DNA from: Fusarium oxysporum f. sp. lycopersici 4287
Lineage: Eukaryota > Ascomycota > Sordariomycetes > Hypocreales > Nectriaceae
Reading direction: 5' to 3'
Assembly: GCF_000149955.1 (NCBI RefSeq)
Contig: NC_030986.1
Location: 6,322,568 to 6,386,567, forward strand
DNA length: 64,000 nt
The translations under genes were made by a program, and so were the position numbers. Of the stretch, positions 57,138 through 64,000 are shown one piece after another (the stretch's first letter is position 1; the number at the start of each line of letters is the position of its first letter). Under the pieces are notes generated by a model. That model did not search any database, had not been told where the DNA came from, and was given only the letters and a program-made list of their open reading frames with translations.

Positions 57138-57579
57138 TAACGTACACGATAAGCTTGCCGATTAGACAAGCATGCCAATCAGTTCCACTTTTCACCTTAA
57201 AGACAACTTTTTAAATAATGCTGAAAAATCCAAATTAAGCTTAAAATAGATAAAATTTTATTAATAGATATATAAGTCTTAAAATAAGCTTTATTAATTT
57301 TCTTTAGATTTTTAAAAAATTCTATATAGCTATAAACCTTAAAGTATATTTACACTGTAAAATACACTGTATTTTAAGGTTTTATATATAAAATAAAATA
57401 ATTAAAATTCCTTTAAAAATATTTCTTTATATAAATGACTATACTATCTTTAGAAATATTTTTTATAGATTTTTAGCTATTTTATTCAGGGTTTAAAATA
57501 CTATAGGGTAAGCTACTTTTAGCTGCACAGTATACTAATCGGCATGCTTGTCTAATCGGCAAGCTTATCGTGTACGTTA
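57138..57579. mobile_element. MITE 1 of the AT-rich nest
   Basis: Both ends are TAACGTACACGATAAGCTTG followed by CCGATTAGACAAGCATGCC, inverted to each other over more than 40 bp with about two differences. 442 bp, AT-rich, no ORF. Confidence 0.75.
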
Positions 57580-57748
57580 GTTAATCTTATTTAATTATAT
57601 TTTTTAAAGATTTTTATGTATTTTATTTTATATAAAAAACCTTAGTTATACAGTGTGAGGTCTACTTTTAATCAATACTATATAAAATTAAATAGCAAAA
57701 AAATCTTAAAAAAATCCTATTATAATTATTTTATAGTTAAATAAGCTA

Positions 57749-57939
57749 TAACGTAGTTGATAAGCGAGTTGACCAGACAAGTGAGTTGGCCAGCACATTT
57801 TTCACCTTAAAAGCTATTTTTTAAATAATTCTTAAAAATTCAAATTAAGCTTTTTATATGCTTTTAAAAACCGGCCTTTAAGGTGAAAAATGGGATGTCC
57901 TGCGCACTTGTCTGTCCTGCATGCTTATCGTGTACGTTA
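57749..57939. mobile_element. MITE 2 of the AT-rich nest
   Basis: Left module GATAAGCGAGTTGACCA, right module (complement) GATAAGCATGCAGGACA; both continue to TTTTTCACCTTAAA. 191 bp. The two ends carry different octamers. Confidence 0.7.
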
Positions 57940-58360
57940 GCTAGCTTTATAATATATTTTTTTTACTTTTTAAAAAAATCCCCTAGCCTTGGATTACTAC
58001 TTATACAGTGGTGTTGAATAAGTGCTAGGGTATCACGTGCAAGCAGGGATGCTTCAGATTACGCGCCAAAATGGCGACGCCCTAAAGGGGCAGAGTTTAA
58101 CAGAACACAACATGAATACACCAATTCACATCAATGAACCGAATACACGTAATGTCTGATAAGTGGAAGTTACAGTATAAATAGGTTTTCCTTTTTATAG
58201 CTCTATAGAATATTTCTAAAAATCTATGAAAAGCCTTGTAGCTTATTTAAAAGCTAAACAAAGTTGTATTAAGTCTTTACTTATTTTAAGCTTAAAATGG
58301 AATTACTATAGATTTTTATTTTATAGTGAAAGTTTAGCTGATCGGCTCGCTTATCAACCA

Positions 58361-58937
58361 CGTTAGCAGAGTAGTAAATCTCTAGTAGTACAGTGCTAAA
58401 ACTACTGAGAGAAGCATGACTGGGAGAAAACACATGTCCGCTGTTGCACCGCAGGGACATGTGGTTCAATCCTGCCTTTAGTCTTGACACCTTGCACAGG
58501 CCAGACCAGGTCATTTATATTCGTCGCCAAAGCTTCATATGCTGATACTATTGAAGATTTACATTCTAAACTCTGGCTGGTCTGAGACTTGGGATGGTAA
58601 TCAAGGCACTTGTGCAAGAAAACGAGTTACTCTGTTGAAATTGACACGACTATTGACCATATCAGGCAGGATGGATTGGTTGATACAGCTTGGGGACGAT
58701 AGAATCTCTTGCCTTCTTCCTTATAGATATTTATCCCTAGAGATTGGACTGATCCCGGGTCGTAGGCCAGGCCCTCGGCCTAGTGACTCCGTTGGAAGCC
58801 GGGGACCTAGGTTGTTGAGAACTATGTAGGCTGTTGAATTCGATCTTAGGTTTGGCAGGAACCACGGTTCCGGAAAGCTAGGGCCCGAAGCTACGGTCCC
58901 GAAAACCTAGATCACAACCCTATCTGGCCTTTCGGAC
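58361..58937. other. Spacer 3' of block B HSL-type esterase
   Basis: No gene recognised; short frames only. Confidence 0.4.
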
Positions 58938-60035
58938 CTATTCGTCTGACAGACCAGAGCCCTCCGTTACCCCTAACATCCAGACCAAGGCTTCGTTGGC
59001 GTCTGCAACAAACTGTTTCGAAGCTTCAAGATCAGGCAAGGCGATGAAGCCGTGAGGATAGCCGGGATAGGCCTTCAGTTTCATGTCCACGTTGTGGTCT
59101 TCCAGAGTCCTGGCGTACATCAACCCATCGTCTCTCAACGGATCCAATCCAGCCACTTGAATAAATGTCCGCGGAAGCTTTGACGACGAGAACGAGTCAC
59201 TCATGTTGTAGGGTGACCATTCTGGGGAGTCCTCGTCAGGCGCGTACAAACTATTGATAATGTCCAGATCCGGTGACTTGAGGACCGGAGAATCTATGCA
59301 TTGAGCCCTAGCAAGCCAAAGATGCTTGTACTTTTCAGGTACGTGCTTTTCAGACATGAGTATGGGAAAGATAAGCCACAGGCCAGTGATTTTGTATCGC
59401 AGTGGGTTTTCAGTCGCCATGTGCGTACTGGTGACTGCTAGGTTGCCACCGGCTGAGCCGCCACACACAATGAAGCCTGCTGACGGATCAGCCCCAATGC
59501 TTTCGGCGTTTTCTGTGACCCACTCCAGGCCGTCCCGAATATCGTTGCCTGGAATCGGGAAAGGGTGCTCTGGTGCAAGCCTGTATGAGAGCGCAACGAC
59601 GGTTGCCCCGTGTGTTGCAGCGATGATTCGGGCAAGCGATGCCAACTGTAGGTTGCTGCCAAGGATGAAGCCACCGCCGTATATCAACACGATAAGGGGG
59701 CTACCTTTCGAAGGAGCGCCTGGTAAACGAAAAATCCTGGTGCTACTCTGGTGGCCGTCGCGAGTGGGGATGAGGACCACACGGTCTTCGACTCCGAAAG
59801 ATGGCATGGACTCATACGCCGTTTTATCAGAAGCGTCACTTTGGTCGCGTAGCTTCTGAATGTCGGAGTAGTCGGTGACCGGTAGCTGAACCTGGCTCAT
59901 GATCTAGACCGAGGTCAGCGCCCATTTGTGCGATTGTATCAATATCCACGCCTCACGACTTACCTGGCTCAGTTCCGGAGCGCATTCACCCAGTCGTAAT
60001 ACCGCGTCAGGGGAGTTGTAGTCTTGGATGGACAT
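58938..60035 (-). CDS. HSL-type alpha/beta hydrolase (esterase/lipase), block B (intact)
   Basis: Two exons, 60035-59964 (24 codons) and 59903-58938, joined by a 60-nt intron (GTAAGT...CTAG), give 345 aa. Alpha/beta-hydrolase fold 3 (hormone-sensitive lipase-like): oxyanion block YGGGFILGSN, nucleophile in CGGSAGGNLA (GxSxG, with G instead of the common D), RLAPEHPFP, acid in GLDPLRDDGL and histidine in YPGYPHGF. Family members cleave short acyl or aryl esters in the cytosol. An internal ATG at 59900 would also give a full catalytic domain, but the upstream exon is conserved in block A and is the better start. A CGG-N1-CCG palindrome lies 324 bp upstream. Confidence 0.92.
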
Positions 60036-60358
60036 CGTGAATGCTCCGGCAACGTGTGATGATCGAGGTCGGGGCTTTGTGATCAGATTCTCAGGGGAAC
60101 GAGGTGAGGGGAGCGGTGCGAAAATGCACCTCTATAAACGTCCCAGTCTAAATTTCCCCATGGGGCAAAAGTCCGGAAGGCCGGGGCCCACAAGCCTCGG
60201 TGTCATGGTAAATCTCGAACCCGTCTGCACCAGTCCGGATCTGGAAAATATCCAGGACATGCCACAGCTCTTCCGGTAGTGCCAACTCGAGAATCTGAAA
60301 CATTCCTAGATGTCGGCGTCGCATCCCAAGCAGGCGATTGCCCAAGAGCCGAGCTCAT

Positions 60359-60371
60359 TGTCGGTCCGACA
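60359..60371. promoter_or_regulatory. CGG-N1-CCG palindrome, esterase block B
   Basis: TGTCGGTCCGACA, the complement of the other three sites, 324 bp upstream of the block B esterase start. Confidence 0.6.
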
Positions 60372-61097
60372 CATGCCTCGGGACACCATGTGGGGACTGA
60401 AGCTTCGAGCATCTTGGGGGAAGATTGATCGAGGGGAACCCCCGTACGGCCATCTCGCGGTCATATGTTCCTATACGTAGTTGGTACGAAGACCGCTTGG
60501 CCAGAATCGCCTCAGCCAGCTGTGTCCACCATACTGCGACACAAGCAGAATATGTTCTGCGCAGCGGTAGGCGTCAAGTGAACGGTAGGATTCATTTATT
60601 TGCAGCAGACGATTTAGAATGTACCTACACTTCTCAAAATCAGCTTCATCCAACCAACTCCATTTACCTACTTTTGCCCAAGGTTTTTGATTGGAAATCG
60701 CTACATAAAGCTTCCACATGGCTTGGGGCTTGGCAAGGCCTCGAAGGTCCATATTGTGGGAGGCAAGGATGGGAGGCAATGGTTACTTTGTTGGCAGGGT
60801 CAAAAACGTTGGAACCAGCAATAGGGACCAATCTTGTGGGGGCTAGGAATGTACATCACTTCACTGCGAATTCTCATCAGAGATTAATAATGACTCGCCC
60901 ATCGCTATATTTGAGTGCTAGACAAGGAAGCAAGCAGAAACGGACACCAATTTCTGGGTCGCAATCACTGTAGCAATCTTCTCAATGAATATTTAATGAA
61001 CCTAGTAGCAACGAGGGTTCCCGGCGTATAGTGTATACCCCACCAAAAGAAAGGAAAATAATAATTCACAGGCCACCATGGCACCAAGTACGTTGCT
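60372..61097. other. Intergenic region, duplicated in part
   Basis: 60372-60540 is homologous to 41930-42060. A plus-strand frame of 182 codons (60425-60973) overlaps this promoter duplication, has no recognisable domain and is probably chance. Confidence 0.5.
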
Positions 61098-62906
61098 TCA
61101 AACAGTGTCATTGCGCTCCTCGTGCGAAGACTTAATGATTGACTGTTTGGTTTCCTCTGCGGCAACGTGAGCAGTGTCGACCCTGCAAATGTACGCTGGT
61201 TGTCCGGTGTGGTCAGCAAATGGGGCCAAGAAAACGTTGTCGGTCGTCGGAACGCGTGCTGCTTACCTTTGAAAGCCCGAGCCGGGACGCCGATAGCAAA
61301 CATCTCGTCTAGTTCGGCTGGTGTTCGGCCCCGAGTTTCCGGCAGAGTAAAGTAGGTGACTATGATGCAGCCAGCCATCCATACCGCGAAGACCAGATAG
61401 GTCTTGGCACCCAGGTTCAGCCTGTTACCATGTTAGCCTGACAAGTTCCTGCGTGATGCGCACGCCCCCTTGGGCAGAGAGAAGGCACTTACTCATCGGT
61501 GTTGGCCAGATAAGGAAGGACAAATGCGATGACCATCGCAAATACCGCAGCTGTCATGAACGAAAATGCTGATGTTATATTACGCAGGCGAGCTGTCGGC
61601 ATCTCCGCAGTCACGACATAAGCCAGAGGGCCGAAGCCGCTCGCGTAGAAGAAGCCGAACATCAGGCAGAATGCTGCAATAACCCGGATTACTGTGGGGT
61701 TCGTCTTATCGGCGAAACCGAGGCCGCCAATGACCGAGTTAATGATGAGAAGTGCGATGAAGGTGGTCAGCGCCAACGTGCGTCTGCCGACCCAGTCGAC
61801 CAAGAAAAGGCCAGCGAAGGATCCGCCCAGAGAGAGGATGTTGAGGGCGAGAGTGAGAAGGAAAGGGTCTGCAGTCCCAACTTGGGCAAGAAATATTGTG
61901 GCATAGTTTGTCGCAAACGCGATGCCGCTGAGCAGCTGCATGTTGGCCACAGACATAGCGAGAAGTGTGCGTCGTAGATTAGATCCCCGGAACATGTCAA
62001 TCCAGGCAACCTTGTTCTCGTCGGCGCTCAGATTGGCCTGGTGTTTCAGTACGGCCATCTCCACCTCAATTTCTTGCTCTGTATAACCTTGACGGACCTG
62101 GCGGAGACTCGATCGGGCCTTGGCTTCATTGCCTTTGATGAGGAAGAAAGTCGGGGAGTCGACGACAAAGAGCAGACCGGCTGCGATGATGATTGGCCAG
62201 AGACATTGAAGACCTATGGGCAAGCGATAGGACAGCGACGAAGTAATCCCGTGGGTCGCCCAGTTGACTCCGCTGGTCAAGACTGAAGCGAGGTTGATGG
62301 AGATAATAGACAAGGACACCATGGCTCCGCGGATGCGAGTAGGCGCAAGCTCGGTCTGGAAAGCGCCGGCCAGAGCGAGCATCATGAACGCAGCGCCGTC
62401 TGCCCAACATGTGGTCAATATTCACGAAAGTAAGACGTGAGACGGGTCTGGAAGAAACTCACAGGCAATGGTTCGCCCGACAGTCAGCATGGCGACATTG
62501 ATCGCTCCTGTTTGGATGGCAGCACCGACGAGAGAAATTAAGCAAGCTACCCAAAGCGCCTTCTTGCGACCATATTTATCACCGAGCCAAGCAGCCAGAA
62601 GTGTGCCAGCCACAGCACCCGGGACAGGTACGGCTGTCATGATAGAAACATCCCGTGCCGGAAGTGCCAGGTTCAATGGGTTGCTGAAGTCGGCGATGAA
62701 AGCAGGCATGGCATAGACACCCCCAATCACAGAGCCATCGAAGCCATATGTGAAGAAGCACAAGGATAGGAAAAAGGCTATACCTGTCAGTTAGGGAACC
62801 GTCAGGCCAGATCTGCAAGAAAGATCATACCTGACGCGATTAACCGAAAGTTGTGTAGCAGGTGATGGACCGGCGACCTTTGGTCATAGGGTACCTCGGT
62901 GGCCAT
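61098..62906 (-). CDS. MFS sugar/polyol transporter B
   Basis: Five exons (62906-62831, 62777-62463, 62399-61493, 61421-61267, 61195-61098) give 516 aa in frame. Motifs: FTYGFDGSVIGGVYAMP, GDKYGRKKALW, VDSPTFFLIKG, VDWVGRRTLAL and LPETRGRTPAELDEMF; 12 membrane segments expected. The last exon starts at an acceptor (CCAG, 61196) that continues the frame into YICRVDTAHVAAEET; using the next AG gives a longer unrelated tail. Paralog of transporter A with exons 2-4 of the same length; divergence is moderate, so the duplication is older than that of blocks A and B. No CGG-N1-CCG palindrome was seen upstream; TCTCGGTTCGGTCTC lies about 285 bp before the start. Confidence 0.92.
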
Positions 62907-63612
62907 CGTATGGGTTATATTGATCGGGGAAAAGATGGTTGAGTAGATTATACGAGATGAATCAGTTGGACGTTCGATGGAGATTTGGTTGCTTGGATCA
63001 AAAAGTTGGAAACCATGAATGTTTTTATATCATTCCCCAAGCCCATGGTTGGTTGCTAGGTTTGGAGTAGTGGGGAGCAGGGAGTGGGGCCACTCGGTAG
63101 AATGCTGCTGTTACCCCAGATTTCGCAGCTACGCTGTCGATCTAACCGCTTCTGGGCGAACGCCGAAACTTTCTGGTCCTGAGGAAAATCTCTCGGTTCG
63201 GTCTCTAATTGGTTAGCCAGTGTTGACTTTAGTGTGGCTAACGGGCATGAATCGTTCTCTTAATCTCATCGCCAGCAGTTGGGGCTGTTGATGGTAACGT
63301 CTACGTGGTGGAAGCTGAAAATTATTGCGGAAATGGTCGAAGGCAAGTTTGTTGGCAAGGCATTGTTGGCAAGGTATTGTTGGACAGTTCAGGTCAATGC
63401 GTATATGATTAATACCTGTGGGCAATGTTATGCAGCTGGCATTGCAAGCAGGCTGTCAGACCAAACTATCGACTGCGTATTACAGGCTACAGGGGTAATA
63501 AAAATTAAAAATTGCCGTTTTAGTCCGTATCTTCGCCACCGCGAATGACTATAGATAGGTAGATCTAGGCTACATCTACATGTAGATAGATTCTCGTAGA
63601 TAGAAGGATCCG
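62907..63612. other. Transporter B upstream region and gene-free DNA
   Basis: Contains CGGTTCGG at about 63193-63200 (direct CGG repeats). No gene recognised. Confidence 0.4.
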
Positions 63613-64000
63613 CTATGTACCCCGGTAGGGTCTACTTCGACTACACGCTATCTCCCTCATATTATCACTAGTCTCCTGAAGGAGCCCATTATATCCATCC
63701 AAAAGTTCTGCTCTGAACCAAGACCTGACTGTCTATGTAACAGCAATTATGCTTGCATCCAACCGCGAACGCTTAGGCGGGACTATGCTACTAGCAGAAG
63801 AAAGGGTCCTTTCGCACTCGGCCGCCATCGCGGGGACGGATAGAATGTCAATCGCCATTTTGGCTACACGAGGATACTCAAATCGCTTAGCAGACCAATA
63901 ATTCAGCTGACTGTCATGCTTCGTGTATATATCCTGTCTCGTAGAAAGCCATCTCGCCAGTTCATCTGTGAGTAGTTCCTTCTCCTGGTTTGTAGCTGAT
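63613..64000 (-). pseudogene. hAT transposase C-terminal relic (enters from right edge)
   Basis: On the minus strand a frame open from the window edge reads ELLTDELARWLS, then LNYWSAKRFEYPRVAKMAI and DILSVPAMAAECERTLSSA, the hATC dimerisation signature, then RSRLDASIIAVT. A TAG follows (before TVRSWFRAELL) where Gln or Trp is expected, and the frame ends at 63613. A different hAT lineage from that at 49.3-51.1 kb. Confidence 0.82.

Larger units (their letters stand above)
56880..58360. repeat. AT-rich nest of MITE ends with tandem 17-bp units
   Basis: Seven copies of a terminal module occur here: plus orientation at 56889 (one unit), 57010, 57148 and 57759, minus orientation ending at 57569, 57929 and 58355 (one unit). 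Full modules read TAACGT-n-GATAAG-N3-octamer-GACAAG-N3-octamer and continue with CTGTGCAGCTAAAAGTAGC or TTTTTCACCTTAAA. Opposed modules define inverted-repeat elements at 57138-57579 (442 bp) and 57749-57939 (191 bp). The rest is strongly AT-rich and without coding potential, as expected after RIP. The nest separates the convergent block B esterases. Confidence 0.8.

Noticed and set aside
60425..60973. 182-codon plus-strand frame upstream of the block B esterase
   Set aside because: It overlaps a duplicated promoter region that is not conserved as protein at 41.9 kb, and no domain is recognisable.
60965..61195. Extended C-terminus of transporter B through an alternative acceptor
   Set aside because: The acceptor at 61196 gives a tail matching the length and style of transporter A and completes a frame divisible by three; the longer tail is unlike the paralog.
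1..64000. CRISPR arrays, operons, bacterial-type promoters or terminators
   Set aside because: Intron structure and gene families are fungal; no regularly spaced repeats of CRISPR type were seen. The tandem 17-bp units occur only as pairs.

Overview
The window is filamentous ascomycete DNA. Genes carry short spliceosomal introns (about 49-92 nt, GT...AG with CTAAC/CTGAC-like branch sites). Families include a Zn2Cys6 regulator, sugar transporters, type B carboxylesterases, an NLP necrosis-inducing protein and Fot/pogo, Hop-like MULE, hAT and Copia transposons. The mix of a plant-interaction gene, catabolic genes and dense, partly inactivated transposons fits an accessory (lineage-specific) region of a Fusarium-like plant-associated fungus; the genus is inferred. 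Many dead transposon copies carry TGG-to-TAG or CAG/CGA-to-stop changes, as expected of repeat-induced point mutation (RIP).

Layout. 0-12.6 kb is a transposon graveyard: two broken copies of a large protein combining C2H2 fingers with a tyrosine-recombinase-like core, a RecQ-helicase fragment, two Fot/pogo elements with TA target duplications, and Copia LTR relics. 12.7-21 kb holds an NLP gene (12.7-13.5), a five-exon MFS sugar transporter (16.6-18.4) and a Zn2Cys6 regulator (18.9-21.1). 21.3-24.1 kb has a solo LTR, a dead MULE, an unknown ORF and a 3'-truncated Ras-like GTPase. 24.4-31.4 kb carries a pseudogenised HSL-type esterase, a pseudogenised type B carboxylesterase and an AMP-dependent acyl-CoA synthetase with an internal deletion. 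32-43 kb has a pogo relic, a broken C2H2 regulator and an intact type B carboxylesterase. 43.1-51.1 kb has a membrane protein cut by an assembly gap, a gapped pogo element and a gapped hAT element. 51.1-54.3 kb is a 5'-truncated Copia element. 54.5-62.9 kb carries intact copies of the two esterases in inverted order, an AT-rich MITE nest and a second MFS transporter. A hAT relic runs off the right edge.

How it fits together. Block A (about 24.4-29.0 kb) and block B (about 54.5-60.4 kb) are an inverted segmental duplication of a convergent esterase pair. Block A is inactivated by several independent lesions and block B is open. With two paralogous sugar/polyol-type transporters, a third carboxylesterase, an acyl-CoA ligase and a Zn2Cys6 regulator, this looks like a catabolic cluster for an esterified (possibly plant-derived) substrate. 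A 13-bp perfect palindrome, TGTCGGACCGACA (CGG-N1-CCG), occurs four times, in each case upstream of one of these genes or in a relic of such a promoter, plus one variant. It is a plausible binding site for the cluster's own regulator. Three runs of N (44041-44753, 45484-46032, 50640-50740) limit what can be said locally.
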